Source: an uncultured Arthrobacter sp.
GTDB taxonomy: Bacteria; Actinomycetota; Actinomycetes; Actinomycetales; Micrococcaceae
Assembly (NCBI RefSeq): GCF_947495145.1
Contig: NZ_CANLXP010000018.1
Coordinates: 1-64,000, forward strand
Reading direction: 5' to 3'
Length of the DNA stretch: 64,000 nt
A program made the translations under genes and the position numbers. Below, piece by piece: positions 48,216-57,794 of this stretch (position 1 is the stretch's first letter; each line of letters opens with the position of its first letter). The notes beneath the pieces were generated by a model. The model saw only the letters and a list, made by a program, of their open reading frames with translations, was not told the DNA's origin and did not search any database.

Positions 48216-49952
48216 TCAACTCACTGAAATGTCTGCGCACCGGCCTGTAGACCGGACCGGTTCTGAGGACCACGAGGTGCGGTGAAGGAGTGTGGTGATT
48301 GCGGTGGTCACGAGATCGGGGGCGCTGTGATGCGCTGCGTGCGGGACACCGTGGATGGTGTCCGCTTCGCCCTGCAGGGAGGTACTGGCAAGACGCTCAG
48401 ACCAGGCGGCGCCGGCGACTGCATCGCGTGAACCGCGCAGCACAAGGACAGGTTGTTGGGCTAGGGGCAACCGATCTTCGAGCGGGTAGCTCATCGCTTG
48501 CTTCAGTTGAGCCAGGTACCAGCGCGGTCCACACCGCAGGACGTCAAGGGATTGCACGAAGTTCAGCAGCGGTTTTTCAAGGAAGGAGTTTGCCCCCAGG
48601 GTCAAAACTTGCTGATGGACAGTGCGGCGCTTCACGTCAACGGCCGCGCCGATCAGAACGAGGTGGGACACCAGGTCAGGACGTTGTATAGCGAGTTCCG
48701 TGGCGCTTTGGACTCCCATTGAATGGCCGATGACCACGCAGGAAGACACTCCAGCTTCCTCGAGGAGGGCACCAAGGAGCTCTGCAGTTGCCTCGTTGGT
48801 TGTTTCCTGCGCAGGTCTCTTGGTCCACCCGTACCCTGGTAGGTCGATGAGGTGGACATCGCCGTAGGCAGATAGCAGGGCGCCGAGGCGGCGAAAGTAT
48901 CGGTGGGACATTCCAATGCCGTGAACGAGCACGAAGACCGGAGCCGGGATTCCGTTCGCCGGGTTGATCCGGCGAGAGGCCCCGCCGTGACCGATGAAGT
49001 ATGAGCGGCATTGCCGATCCTGGACCGTGATGCTGAGCAGCTCAAGGACCTTCATCGCGGAGCGTGGCCCTGAAGTGGATTTGCCCGAGCGATCCGAGTA
49101 GGTGGGCGTAGAAGTCGGCGATAGCGACTCGAACCCATCCGTGACGGTAGGTATCAGGGGTGCGCTTGGATGCTTGCGCAGGAGTTGGAGGACTGCTTCC
49201 GCGATGGGGGCAGCACCTCCCCGGTGGGCGGCGTGCGGCTGACCCGGTATTTCAGTGAGGTGGCCGTTTTGGGCGTTGTGGCTGAGCTTCTCGCACCAGT
49301 CATGGCCAGCGATGATGTCCCGGGTTCCCCTAATGACCAGTACCGGGCAGCCGACCAGGGGCAGCCGGTAGTCAAGGCGATAGCCCAGCATGACTGGCAG
49401 TTCCTGCAGATACCAGGGGATCCCGCATTGCGCGTACGCGGTGGCGACCATCAGATTTGTTCGCGGTTGCTCGATGAGCGTGTCCGCGGCGAGCATGAGG
49501 GCGTGTCTGATCGAAGAGCGGTGCGCGGTGTCAGTGACAGGACCAATCAGCACCGCATGAGACACCAGATCAGGACGAATGATGGCAACCTCCGCCGCGA
49601 ACTGCGCACCCATGGAATGACCGATGAGTACGCACTCCTGTACACCTTCGTCGTCCAACGTGCCCGCGATCAGCGCTGCATAGTCCTCGACGCTGAGTTG
49701 CCGCCCGGGTTTGGGTGTACCTCCAAAACCCGGCAGGTCCAGAATGAGAGTGTCCCCGTAGTCGATAAGCGTGCGCTGCAGCTTGTCGTAATAGCGGTGA
49801 GACATGCCGATCCCGTGCACCATCACAAAAACCGGTCTGACCGTCCCCGGCTTCGGGGCTCGCCAAGATCGGTGTACTCGACGGGAAAGACCATCCTTTG
49901 CAGCCTTCTCATCGATTGTGGGAAAGGGCGGCGAGATCTGTGCTTGGCTCAT
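48216..49952 (-). CDS. Tandem alpha/beta hydrolase, two catalytic domains in one chain
   Basis: The product has 578 residues. Domain 1 (about 38-260) and domain 2 (about 336-558) both carry VHGIGMSHRY, GHSMG, a GxRD acid motif and PHAAH. The triads are S113-D212-H240 and S411-D510-H538. Each pair is exactly 298 residues apart, so the two halves align without gaps. The linker (260-335) is Ser/Thr/Pro-rich and includes an internal Met300. Both triads look intact. Substrates are unknown, and a haloperoxidase/esterase-type lipid or ester hydrolase is possible. A GAAGG ribosome site precedes the ATG. Confidence 0.85.
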   Translation of the reverse strand: MSQAQISPPFPTIDEKAAKDGLSRRVHRSWRAPKPGTVRPVFVMVHGIGMSHRYYDKLQRTLIDYGDTLILDLPGFGGTPKPGRQLSVEDYAALIAGTLDDEGVQECVLIGHSMGAQFAAEVAIIRPDLVSHAVLIGPVTDTAHRSSIRHALMLAADTLIEQPRTNLMVATAYAQCGIPWYLQELPVMLGYRLDYRLPLVGCPVLVIRGTRDIIAGHDWCEKLSHNAQNGHLTEIPGQPHAAHRGGAAPIAEAVLQLLRKHPSAPLIPTVTDGFESLSPTSTPTYSDRSGKSTSGPRSAMKVLELLSITVQDRQCRSYFIGHGGASRRINPANGIPAPVFVLVHGIGMSHRYFRRLGALLSAYGDVHLIDLPGYGWTKRPAQETTNEATAELLGALLEEAGVSSCVVIGHSMGVQSATELAIQRPDLVSHLVLIGAAVDVKRRTVHQQVLTLGANSFLEKPLLNFVQSLDVLRCGPRWYLAQLKQAMSYPLEDRLPLAQQPVLVLRGSRDAVAGAAWSERLASTSLQGEADTIHGVPHAAHHSAPDLVTTAITTLLHRTSWSSEPVRSTGRCADISVS

Positions 49953-50126
49953 TGTGCCTTCAAGATTGACGGAAGCGGCTGGTCAGAAGGAGGTCGAGCG
50001 GTCGGCAGTTCAACCGGAAACGGTTTGCCCCAGACTGCTCCGGGGAGGACCTCAGTCAGGTCTGGGCTCTGGTCTGTCCGTGAGCGGGCCGACTGATCCG
50101 GTCGCCCGGCCGGAGGATGGAATTGG

Positions 50127-50354
50127 CTAGGCGAGCGCGTTCTTCTCGCTCTTCGACAGCTCGGCCGTAACGCCGCAGTACGCGCAGGTCCGCAGATAGC
50201 GGCGGCGGGTGGTGAAGAGCGGAATGAAGAACAGCGTGAACTTCGAGGAGCGCTCATCAACCCGCTGGGAAGCGCGCTGTCCGCAGTTGGGGCACACCGC
50301 CTGCCTGCGGAACAGCTCCTTCATCGCGGTCTTGAATCCGAACAGAATCAGCAT
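50127..50354 (-). CDS. Zinc-ribbon protein
   Basis: The 75-residue protein has four metal-ligand cysteines in CPNC (residues 21-24) and CAYC (57-60), separated by a hydrophobic KFTLFFIPLFTT segment that may insert into the membrane. This is the zinc-ribbon_15 type. A GGAGGG site precedes the ATG. Its role is unknown. It lies 30 bases after the PEBP gene. Confidence 0.85.
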   Translation of the reverse strand: MLILFGFKTAMKELFRRQAVCPNCGQRASQRVDERSSKFTLFFIPLFTTRRRYLRTCAYCGVTAELSKSEKNALA

Positions 50355-50384
50355 GCCGGGCCCTCCTGTGAATCGTGTGCGAAC

Positions 50385-50912
50385 CTACTGTTCGTAGGTG
50401 CCCACAATACGCGCGCGGCCGAGCGTGTGGGAGAAAAGGTTGAAACCGAGGTATGCGTTGGACGCGTCAGCGGGAATCTCCAACTGCTCCACATCCACGG
50501 CGTGCACCACCACGTGGTAATGGTGGACGCCGTGACCGGCGGGCGGTGCTGCGCCCACGAAACCGGGGAAACCGCCGTCGTTCTTCAACTGCACCGCACC
50601 CGCAGGCAGACCCGCGCCGTCCTCGGTACCGGCTCCGCCGGGCAGCGACGTGGTTCCCACGGGGATGTTGAATACCGCCCAGTGCCAGAATCCGCTGGCC
50701 GTAGGAGCGTCTGGGTCGTAGACCGTGACGGCGAAGCTCCTGGTCTCCTCGGGGAACCCGCTCCAGCTCAACTGTGGCGAAACGTCATGTCCGCCTGCTC
50801 CCATTCGACCCGACGCCTGCAACACGTCAAGCGGCTGGTTGTCGGCGATGTCGCTGCTGGACAGCGTAAACGACGGCACCTCGGGAAGATCTGCGTAAGG
50901 ATCGCGGGTCAT
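50385..50912 (-). CDS. YbhB/YbcL family (PEBP-like) protein
   Basis: The 175-residue protein has the phosphatidylethanolamine-binding fold: [26 protein letters not shown] and [10 protein letters not shown], then [18 protein letters not shown]. Bacterial members are cytoplasmic or secreted, and their ligands are mostly unknown. No signal peptide is seen here. The ATG overlaps the stop of the carbohydrate kinase gene by 4 bases. Confidence 0.93.
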   Translation of the reverse strand: MTRDPYADLPEVPSFTLSSSDIADNQPLDVLQASGRMGAGGHDVSPQLSWSGFPEETRSFAVTVYDPDAPTASGFWHWAVFNIPVGTTSLPGGAGTEDGAGLPAGAVQLKNDGGFPGFVGAAPPAGHGVHHYHVVVHAVDVEQLEIPADASNAYLGFNLFSHTLGRARIVGTYEQ

Positions 50913-51838
50913 GCGTACACTCCTTGTGCTCTCAGTTCATCTCTGGTGGGCGGGTTGGCTCCGGCACGTGACACGGTTACTGCCGCAGCTGCTGCGGCGA
51001 AGGCCAGGACGCCTTGTGTTTGTTCAACGGACAGGGTGCGCAGCTCATTCCGCCGCTGCCCGCCGTCCAGTTCCCGGTCCACCAGGGCGCTGAGCAACGC
51101 CGCCATGAAGGAGTCCCCGGCGCCGACGGTGTCCACCACGGAGGTAGCCGGTGCAGGAACCTCACACTCCCCGCGCCCCACGACGGCCCACGGACCTTTT
51201 GAGCCACGCGTGACAACGACGACGGCCGGGCCCAGTTCCAGCCAGCGGCGCGCCGATTCGCGAGGGTCCAGGCCCGGATACAACCACTCGAGATCCTCAT
51301 CAGATGCCTTGACCACATCTGCGAGCGCGACGAACTTTTCTGCCTGCTTCCGTGCGTAGTCGACGTCGTTGATGATGGTCGGCCGGCAGTTCGGGTCATA
51401 GCTGATGGTTGCAAACGGCCGGGCATGCTGAATTGCGGCGAGCACATTATGCGCGCCGGGAGCCAGCATCGAGGCGATGGATCCGGTGTGCACGAGGGTG
51501 GTTCCGTTGAACACTTCGTCGCGGGCGGAAAGGTCCGGCAGTTCCCAGGTGAGCTGGAAGGTGTAGCTTGCTCCGCCTGCCGGATCGAGTCTGGCTGAGG
51601 CGACGCTGGTCGGGTGGGAGTCCGCCGGCAAGGGCGCGAGCACCGAGTTGTCGGCAAGATGGTGGTGGATGCGCCGGCCGAATTCGTCATCCCCGAACCG
51701 GCCAAGAAATTGCGTTGAGTGCCCAAGCCGGGCCAGCCCTACCGCTACGTTCAGGGGGCTGCCGCCGACGTGGGCGCGCGGTGGTGCAGTATCGCTGAGA
51801 ACTTCGTCGATGAGGGCTTCGCCAATGACCGTGAGCAC
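50909..51838 (-). CDS. PfkB-family carbohydrate kinase, probably fructokinase
   Basis: The 309-residue ribokinase-like enzyme has [15 protein letters not shown] near residue 25 for sugar binding and the ATP/catalytic motif DTVGAGDSF (236-244, catalytic D242). Fructokinases of this type start with a GEALID-like motif, which matches. It could phosphorylate the fructose released by the GH32 enzyme, although it lies 18 kb away from that operon. The start is GTG 51838, with a TAGGTT -10 box 6 bases ahead. Confidence 0.88.
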   Translation of the reverse strand: MLTVIGEALIDEVLSDTAPPRAHVGGSPLNVAVGLARLGHSTQFLGRFGDDEFGRRIHHHLADNSVLAPLPADSHPTSVASARLDPAGGASYTFQLTWELPDLSARDEVFNGTTLVHTGSIASMLAPGAHNVLAAIQHARPFATISYDPNCRPTIINDVDYARKQAEKFVALADVVKASDEDLEWLYPGLDPRESARRWLELGPAVVVVTRGSKGPWAVVGRGECEVPAPATSVVDTVGAGDSFMAALLSALVDRELDGGQRRNELRTLSVEQTQGVLAFAAAAAAVTVSRAGANPPTRDELRAQGVYA

Positions 51839-51844
51839 CGTCTC

Positions 51845-51850
51845 AACCTA
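51845..51850 (-). promoter_or_regulatory. -10 box TAGGTT of the carbohydrate kinase gene
   Basis: On the minus strand TAGGTT ends 6 bases before the GTG at 51838. There is no ribosome site, so the mRNA is probably leaderless. Confidence 0.45.
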
Positions 51851-51880
51851 GCATTTGCCCAGGCCGGTTCGCGTATAGGG

Positions 51881-52315
51881 CTAGCGGAACCGGCGGATGC
51901 TGTAGATGAGCAGGGTGAGAGCGATGATCGCGGAGAGCACCAGGCTGAGCCCCGCGCCCCAGCCGCCGAACAGCCACCACTTTTCCTCCACCGGCCACCA
52001 GTCCGGCGCAGGCGGTTGAAGCATCCAGAGAATTCCCAGTGCCATGAAGCCGAAGGCGCAGAGCGCGCTGACCGCTATCCGGGGCCAGGTCTTTACACCA
52101 ATACGTGCCGCCTGGTAAGCCCGTTTCTTGAGGGGGTGCAGCTTTCGCTCAGCCCATTCGTACTGCTGGGACAGGACGGCAAGGCCGCCAACCAGCATCA
52201 ACAGGCCAGGCCCGGGCAGTACCAGGGCTGCGATTCCGAGCACAACGAGGGTCCAGCCGAGGATTTCCAGGCCGGTACGGTGGGCAGCCCGGTGGAACCG
52301 GGATCGCGCGCTCAT
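51881..52315 (-). CDS. PGPGW-domain membrane protein (TIGR02611 type)
   Basis: The 144-residue protein has hydrophobic segments near residues 15-45 and a second pair near 80-100 and 115-140. ALVLPGPGLLMLVGGLAVLSQQYEWAERKL is the hallmark of the PGPGW family. Its function is unknown. The start is at 52315 and no clear ribosome site was found. Confidence 0.85.
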   Translation of the reverse strand: MSARSRFHRAAHRTGLEILGWTLVVLGIAALVLPGPGLLMLVGGLAVLSQQYEWAERKLHPLKKRAYQAARIGVKTWPRIAVSALCAFGFMALGILWMLQPPAPDWWPVEEKWWLFGGWGAGLSLVLSAIIALTLLIYSIRRFR

Positions 52316-52358
52316 TGGTGCAGGATTTCACACTTCCCTGAATTCCCCATTAACACAG

Positions 52359-53123
52359 TTATGTGAGACGCTCCACCGCAGCCACAACCTGCGTCCATGC
52401 AACCGTGCCCGGAGTGATCATCGCGAAGTGGTCGCCGGGGATCTGCACCAGTTCGGCTGTGGCGTCTGCCGCGCGGGCTGCATCGACATACGACGCGGAC
52501 TGGCTGAGCGGAACCGTGGTGTCTTCCTCGCCGTGAAGCGCGAGCACCGGCACGGGAAGCGGGAGGGCTCTCATGGGATCCGCGAGCTGATACTTCGTAC
52601 CGTTGGGTTCACCAAGGAAGTCCCGCACCGCTCCGTCACCCAGCCGCTCCTCATCGGCGAGTTGCAGGTTCAGCACACCGGACTGACTGACGACGCCGGT
52701 GATCGGCACGGCAGGCACCCCTCCTCCCGGCGCATCCGCCGGAAGAGACGATCGCCCGGCCGCCCACACAGCAAGGTGCCCGCCTGCGGAGTGGCCGAGC
52801 GCCGTCGTCGTGCTGGTGTCCAGGCCGTGCTCCTTCGATGCGGAGGAGAGCAGGTCGATGCCTGCGGCGATATCCTCGAAAGTCTGCGGCCAGCCGCCGC
52901 CGTTACCCACCCGTCGGTACTCGAGGTTCCAGCATGTGGATCCCCGGGAGGACAGATCTTCGGCGAGGGGGACGCCAAGCTCGAGCGTGTACCGGCTGCG
53001 CCAGAATCCGCCGTGAATGATGACGACGACGCCGGGACTTGCCTGCCCCGCCGGCAGATACAGGTCAGCGAACTGGCTGGGGTCCTTGCCGTAGGTGTAG
53101 CGCTGTCGGGGGATGCCGGTCAT
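52359..53123 (-). CDS. Alpha/beta hydrolase, arylformamidase-like
   Basis: The product has 254 residues from ATG 53123. The oxyanion motif HGGFWR (about residue 37), nucleophile elbow GHSAGGH and ALHGEEDTTVP plus GDHFAMI supply the fold and triad. This resembles kynurenine formamidase-like esterases, but no kyn genes are nearby, so the substrate is open. A TACGCT -10 box lies 7 bases before the ATG. The frame extends back to 53468 only as antisense to the RelA/SpoT gene. Confidence 0.88.
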   Translation of the reverse strand: MTGIPRQRYTYGKDPSQFADLYLPAGQASPGVVVIIHGGFWRSRYTLELGVPLAEDLSSRGSTCWNLEYRRVGNGGGWPQTFEDIAAGIDLLSSASKEHGLDTSTTTALGHSAGGHLAVWAAGRSSLPADAPGGGVPAVPITGVVSQSGVLNLQLADEERLGDGAVRDFLGEPNGTKYQLADPMRALPLPVPVLALHGEEDTTVPLSQSASYVDAARAADATAELVQIPGDHFAMITPGTVAWTQVVAAVERLT

Positions 53124-53130
53124 CTTCGAC

Positions 53131-53136
53131 AGCGTA
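53131..53136 (-). promoter_or_regulatory. -10 box TACGCT of the arylformamidase-like gene
   Basis: On the minus strand TACGCT ends 7 bases before the ATG at 53123. The 46-base divergent region also carries the -10 box for the RelA/SpoT gene. Confidence 0.4.
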
Positions 53137-53157
53137 GCCGGTGTCGGCGCCGGGTGT

Positions 53158-53163
53158 TTAGAT
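53158..53163 (+). promoter_or_regulatory. -10 box TTAGAT of the RelA/SpoT-domain gene
   Basis: TTAGAT ends 6 bases before the GTG at 53170. This supports that start and a leaderless transcript. Confidence 0.5.
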
Positions 53164-53169
53164 GGGTTG

Positions 53170-54252
53170 GTGAGTGCATGGGATGAGTTGGATGAGCGGT
53201 TGCGGCCTGCCGTCGAGGAAAGCGTTCGGGAGTATGAGCGCGTCCGGCCGGCGCTTGAGGCCGTGACGGTTGATTCCCGGCTGAGAATCGAGAACATCTT
53301 CATCGGCACGGAGGTTCGGCCGCTGTTCGTCACTGCCCGTACCAAGACCGTCGAGTCTTTCCGGGACAAGGCGTCCCGGGTGCTCGTGGGCGATGGACCG
53401 CCGAGCCTTGTTTTCCCGGATCCGTTGCGGAACCTGACTGACCTCGTTGGCGTGCGCGTGATCACCACGCTCCCCCACGAGGTGGATTACGCCGCCAACC
53501 TGATCAAACGCCAGCGGCACGAGTTCGACTGCCGCGGCGACCGTGAGAAAGACATCGGTTCGATCGAGTCGGGAACGTACGGCTATTCCAGCCGGCACCT
53601 GATCCTTCGGACTATCCAGAACGACGCCGTCCGCGCCTACCAGCAGCTGCTCGGTTCCGATTCGGGCAGCTACCTGTTCGAGACGCAGATCCGCACGGTC
53701 CTGGCGCACGCCTGGTCGGAGATTGAGCACGACATCCGGTTCAAGTCCTTCAATCCCAAGGCGTGGAGCCCCTACTTTGACCGGCAGTTCACCGCCACGG
53801 CAGCCATGCTGGAGAGCGTCGAATCCACGTTCGCGGATCTGCATACGAGGTACCAGAAGGTCACCGGATTCTGGGAGCCGGAGGGCGAGGGCAGCGTTGA
53901 ACTCACCCCCGACCGTATCCGTGAGGTGTGGCAGACGCTGCTGCCGCACGTGGACCGCAAGTCGGACGATGACTGGCGCTGGGCCGCGGAGCTGCTCTCC
54001 GCCCACGGACTGACGACGACGACGGCCCTCGCCTCACTGCTGCAGGCCGACACCATCACCTCGGTTCGGCGCGCGCTCGATCACCGCTATTCGCCGGGGC
54101 CGGACCGCCTGCTGGACGACGTCCTGCTCTGGAACTACGGCGAACGGCATATCGAACTGACCGCTGATCCGTCGTCTGAATCCGGGGCATCCCGCCGCGA
54201 CAGCCTGGTGCGCAGGTTCCGACAGATCCGCACATTCCGTGCGCGCGCGTAA
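53170..54252 (+). CDS. RelA/SpoT-domain (p)ppGpp synthetase-like protein
   Basis: The product has 360 residues from GTG 53170. The frame continues to 53113, but that part overlaps the divergent gene. The synthetase domain (about 40-195) keeps RTKTVESF (R57, K59, S63), DLVGVRV (D91), GYSSRHLIL and ETQIRTVLAHAWSEIEHD. It has no HD hydrolase, TGS or ACT domain. A C-terminal region of about 165 residues, longer than in RelP/RelQ, may regulate activity. It would make ppGpp-type alarmones from ATP and GDP/GTP. No obvious antitoxin gene is adjacent. Confidence 0.88.
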   Translation: MSAWDELDERLRPAVEESVREYERVRPALEAVTVDSRLRIENIFIGTEVRPLFVTARTKTVESFRDKASRVLVGDGPPSLVFPDPLRNLTDLVGVRVITTLPHEVDYAANLIKRQRHEFDCRGDREKDIGSIESGTYGYSSRHLILRTIQNDAVRAYQQLLGSDSGSYLFETQIRTVLAHAWSEIEHDIRFKSFNPKAWSPYFDRQFTATAAMLESVESTFADLHTRYQKVTGFWEPEGEGSVELTPDRIREVWQTLLPHVDRKSDDDWRWAAELLSAHGLTTTTALASLLQADTITSVRRALDHRYSPGPDRLLDDVLLWNYGERHIELTADPSSESGASRRDSLVRRFRQIRTFRARA

Positions 54253-54264
54253 CCGCCGTCCGGC

Positions 54265-55917
54265 TTAGCGGGAGCTCACCCTGCCGAAGAGCCCCGCGAT
54301 GGGTGCCAGCACAATGGGCCGCGCCGCGATCCAGGCCCCGATGACCAGCAGCAGCGACACGAAGAAGATCCAGAAACCTGCCCAGTTCACGGCGTCCTGG
54401 CCGCCATACATGTGGTTGAGGTTGCGGAGGGCGCCGGTTGCAAACACCAGGGCAACGTGGCCGATGATGAAGACCACGAAGTAGAGCATGACCGGGAAGT
54501 GGACGGCCCGCGCCCACTCGACCGGATACGCCCTGTTCAGCGCCTTGGCATCCTTGGGCCAGATTCCCGACATGCGTGCGCCGCTGATTGCTGCCAAGGG
54601 AGCGGCAATGAAAATGGTGACGAAGTATGCGAGCATCTGGAGGCTGTTGTAGTTCACCCAGCCGTTTTCGGTCGGCCAATCCAGGGAAACGTACTGGATC
54701 AGAGCCGATAGCGCGTTCGGGAACACTTCCCAGGTGGTGGGCACCAGACGCCCCCAATGGCCAGTGACGAAGATCAGCACCACGAAGACCAGCCCGTTCA
54801 GCAGCCACAGAATATCCAGGGCCTGGTGGAACCAGAGGTTGATGCTGATCTTTCCGTCGCCGCCCTTGGACCAGCTCGGCGTCCAGTATCCCGGCGGCCT
54901 TGTCTCCCTGCGGACCTGTAGCCCGGACCGGATGATCAGCACGATGAGGAAGAAGTTGAAGAAGTGCTGCCACTGCACCCACGCGGGGAAACCCGGCTCT
55001 GTGGCGGCCGGCAACGGGGTTTCACCCGGGTAGGTCCGCAGGAAGTCCTGCATGAAGCCGAGCGTGACGAGCCAGCGCGTGAAGAATACCGCGGCCAGCG
55101 CGAGCACAAGGAGTCCCAGCGCGCCGAGGAGCAGATCGGTTGTGCGGCTGCGTGGTTTGCTGGTCCTCGCTGCCTTCGCGGCCCTTGCTGGGTCTTCGCC
55201 GGCGGGAGGTTCGTTGACCGGCGGCGCCGGCGTTCGCGGTGTTGCGTCGGCCGGTGTCACGTCCGCTGGTGACGCGGCTTCTGCCGGCGCTGGTGTCCCC
55301 ACCTTCGCCGGTTCAGCGAAGGTCTCCAGCTGTTCAGGTGCTGCAGGGGTCTTGACGGCGACGGCGGTCTCGGGAGGCCAGGGCTCGCCACCCGGCACGC
55401 GCGGCAGTCCGCGTCGAAGCAGTATGGATCCGGCAGCTACTGCCGCCACGGGGGCAGGATCGACCGTCTCGACTCGCGATTTCGGTTCGTCTGTTGCTGC
55501 TTCAACAGCTGTTTCCGCGGGCTGTCCGACAGGACCGACTGCCGAAGCGGGAGGCAGCTCGACCTTTGCCGGGTCGTGAGCGGCAGGCGCGGACGGAGCT
55601 GTCACAGGAAGGTCATCGGCGGGAGGCCAGGGCTCTCCTCCCGGCACCCGGGGAAGACCGCGGCGGACCGCGCGCGCTTCCGTTTGTACCGTCGTCGCCT
55701 TCGGAGGAACTGCCGATTCCACCGGTGGGGTCGGCTCCACAGGAGGTGGTGGCGCAGTTGTCACGTCCACACCGTCGCCGTTCGCGGGAGCAGGTTCGGG
55801 CGCAGGTTCGGCAGCAGCTTCGTCCAGGTCAGCGGGCACCGCGCCTGCCGGCGGCCAGGCTTCCCCTCCGCTTTGCCGGGGCAGTCCACGGCGGATCGTG
55901 CGACTGTACGTCGCCAT
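54265..55917 (-). CDS. ETF-linked cytochrome b/b6-domain protein with three RRGLPR motifs
   Basis: The product has 550 residues. The first 255 residues are Pro/Ala/Glu-rich and cytoplasmic-looking, and carry RRGLPRxxGGExWPP at residues 9-23, 85-99 and 168-182. The C-terminal half has about five membrane segments from residue 262 on. Histidines suitable for heme lie in [26 protein letters not shown] and [21 protein letters not shown], a cytochrome b561/FdoI-like pattern. Its ATG is 3 bases after the etfA stop, so it belongs to the etfBA operon and may pass electrons between ETF and the quinone pool. Confidence 0.85.
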   Translation of the reverse strand: MATYSRTIRRGLPRQSGGEAWPPAGAVPADLDEAAAEPAPEPAPANGDGVDVTTAPPPPVEPTPPVESAVPPKATTVQTEARAVRRGLPRVPGGEPWPPADDLPVTAPSAPAAHDPAKVELPPASAVGPVGQPAETAVEAATDEPKSRVETVDPAPVAAVAAGSILLRRGLPRVPGGEPWPPETAVAVKTPAAPEQLETFAEPAKVGTPAPAEAASPADVTPADATPRTPAPPVNEPPAGEDPARAAKAARTSKPRSRTTDLLLGALGLLVLALAAVFFTRWLVTLGFMQDFLRTYPGETPLPAATEPGFPAWVQWQHFFNFFLIVLIIRSGLQVRRETRPPGYWTPSWSKGGDGKISINLWFHQALDILWLLNGLVFVVLIFVTGHWGRLVPTTWEVFPNALSALIQYVSLDWPTENGWVNYNSLQMLAYFVTIFIAAPLAAISGARMSGIWPKDAKALNRAYPVEWARAVHFPVMLYFVVFIIGHVALVFATGALRNLNHMYGGQDAVNWAGFWIFFVSLLLVIGAWIAARPIVLAPIAGLFGRVSSR

Positions 55918-55920
55918 GCC

Positions 55921-56913
55921 TTACTCCTTCCGCGCCGAAAGCGACGCGATCAGCTGCGGGACCACGTCAAAGAGGTCGCCAACCACTCCGAAGTCGGCGA
56001 TCTCGAAGATCGGCGCGTCAGGGTCCTTGTTGATTGCGACAATCGTCTTGGCGGTCTGCATACCCGCCCGGTGCTGGATGGCACCCGAGACGCCCAGCGC
56101 CACATACAGCTGCGGCGAGACCGAGATTCCGGTCTGGCCAACCTGATAACTGTTCGGAACCCACCCGGCGTCGACTGCAGCACGGGACGCACCGACAGCA
56201 GCACCGAGGACATCCGCCAACTGGTCAACGAGGGCAAACTGCTCCTGGGAGGTGAGTCCGCGGCCACCCGCCACAACCTTGGCGGCTCCGCGCAGCTCAG
56301 GTCTGTTGGATACCACGGCTTGCGCCTCGAACGACTGGATTGACGCTGCGGGGACACCGGACGGCGGAACGTCGAGAGCTGTTGTTTCCGGACTTGCGGC
56401 TTCGGCACGATCATCTATGGATCCTTCGCGGACGGTGATCACCGGAGCACCGAAAGTGGGTGCGCAGTCGACGCTGTAGGCCCCGCCGTAGACGGAGTGA
56501 TGGGCCACGATCCCCTCCTCGTCACGCGAAATACCGACAGCGTCGACGGCAAGCGCTGAGCGCGTACGGGCCGCGAACCGTCCGGCAACGTCGCGGCCGT
56601 TCACTGAATTGGACAGCAGAATGGCGTCCGGGTGCACCAGAGCCGCAGCGGCGGCGAGTGCATCAACAACCGGAACAGCCAACTGGGACGCTCCGCCCTC
56701 TGGGTCGGCGGTGAGAACATGCTTCGCCCCAATGGCACCGGCGGCCTCTGAGGCGGCAGCGGCTGTAGCCGATTCGCCCACAAGAAGAGCCACCGGCGTG
56801 CCGACCCGGGCGGCAGCACCCAGAAGTCCGGCTGCACTCCTGGCCAGCTCTCCCGACGGCGTGGTTTCGATGAGAACGAGAATGGAGTCTTTCGGGAACG
56901 TGGTCACGGTCAT
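55921..56913 (-). CDS. etfA: Electron transfer flavoprotein subunit alpha
   Basis: The 330-residue FAD-binding subunit of ETF accepts electrons from acyl-CoA and other dehydrogenases. The C-terminal signature covers [41 protein letters not shown] and [27 protein letters not shown]. It lies 3 bases after etfB and 3 bases before the cytochrome b gene. Confidence 0.96.
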   Translation of the reverse strand: MTVTTFPKDSILVLIETTPSGELARSAAGLLGAAARVGTPVALLVGESATAAAASEAAGAIGAKHVLTADPEGGASQLAVPVVDALAAAAALVHPDAILLSNSVNGRDVAGRFAARTRSALAVDAVGISRDEEGIVAHHSVYGGAYSVDCAPTFGAPVITVREGSIDDRAEAASPETTALDVPPSGVPAASIQSFEAQAVVSNRPELRGAAKVVAGGRGLTSQEQFALVDQLADVLGAAVGASRAAVDAGWVPNSYQVGQTGISVSPQLYVALGVSGAIQHRAGMQTAKTIVAINKDPDAPIFEIADFGVVGDLFDVVPQLIASLSARKE

Positions 56914-56916
56914 TCC

Positions 56917-57693
56917 TTAGGCCAGTCGGTTCTGAATCAGGAACTCGGCGAGCTTCTCGCCGGCGTCGCCCTCGTCCACAATCTTCGTTCCAGCCGCACG
57001 CGCGGGCCGCTCCGAGACTGCGAGCATGATGGACCGGGGAGTGTCCAACGCTTCCGGGTCGATGTCCAGGTCGGCAGCCGTCAGCGTCTCGACGGGCTTC
57101 TTTTTCGCCGCCATAATTCCCTTGAAGTTGGGGAACCGCCCAGCCGGGAAACGTTCGGTGATCGAGATGACCGCCGGCAATGCGGCGGCCACCGTCATGA
57201 CCCCGCCGTCAGTTTCCCGTGTTCCGCTGATCCGATCGCCGGCAATGTCAACGGAGGCGAGGGCGCTGGCATACGGCACCCCGAGCAGTTCGGCAATCAT
57301 GGCGGGAAGCACGCCGCCGTAACCGTCGGTGGACAGGTTTCCAGCGATGACGAGGTCAAACCCTGTGCGACGGATAGCAGCTGCAAGAACTTCAGCGGTA
57401 AGGCCGAGGTCCGCACCAACGAGATTCACATCTGCAATGTGGACCAGCCTGTCCGCGCCCATGGCGAGCGCCTTGCGCAGTGTGGTTGTTGCTGTCTCAG
57501 GCGCCATGGAAACAACGGTGATCTCTGCATTGTCGATTGACGCGGCCCGTGACAGCGCCAACTCAAGTGCCCGCTCACCGATCTCGTCGAGCACAGCATC
57601 GCTGGCACCCCGGTCGGCGAGCCCCGTCTCGAGGTTCAGCTTCCGTTCCCCGTAGGTGTCAGGCACCTCTTTCATGAGAACGACGATCTTCAT
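56917..57693 (-). CDS. etfB: Electron transfer flavoprotein subunit beta
   Basis: The 258-residue AMP-binding partner of EtfA begins KIVVLMKEVPDTYGERKL. The family signature region includes VIAGNLSTDGYGGVLPAMIAELLGVPY. A strong AGGAGG site precedes the ATG, so this is the first gene of an etfB-etfA-cytochrome b operon. Bases 57694-57794 upstream hold its promoter, although no clear boxes were seen. Confidence 0.96.
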   Translation of the reverse strand: MKIVVLMKEVPDTYGERKLNLETGLADRGASDAVLDEIGERALELALSRAASIDNAEITVVSMAPETATTTLRKALAMGADRLVHIADVNLVGADLGLTAEVLAAAIRRTGFDLVIAGNLSTDGYGGVLPAMIAELLGVPYASALASVDIAGDRISGTRETDGGVMTVAAALPAVISITERFPAGRFPNFKGIMAAKKKPVETLTAADLDIDPEALDTPRSIMLAVSERPARAAGTKIVDEGDAGEKLAEFLIQNRLA

Positions 57694-57794
57694 TGATCCT
57701 CCTAGAGTTCCGGACGGCCTCCTGCAGCCCTCGAACAGTTGAGTGAGGGAGCGTTAACCGAAAGCCGTCTGCACCGAGGATACCGCGAGACGGA

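Noticed and set aside
52359-53468. Extended start of the arylformamidase-like gene at 53468
   Set aside because: The extra part is antisense to the RelA/SpoT gene. The ATG at 53123 has a -10 box nearby and matches the family.
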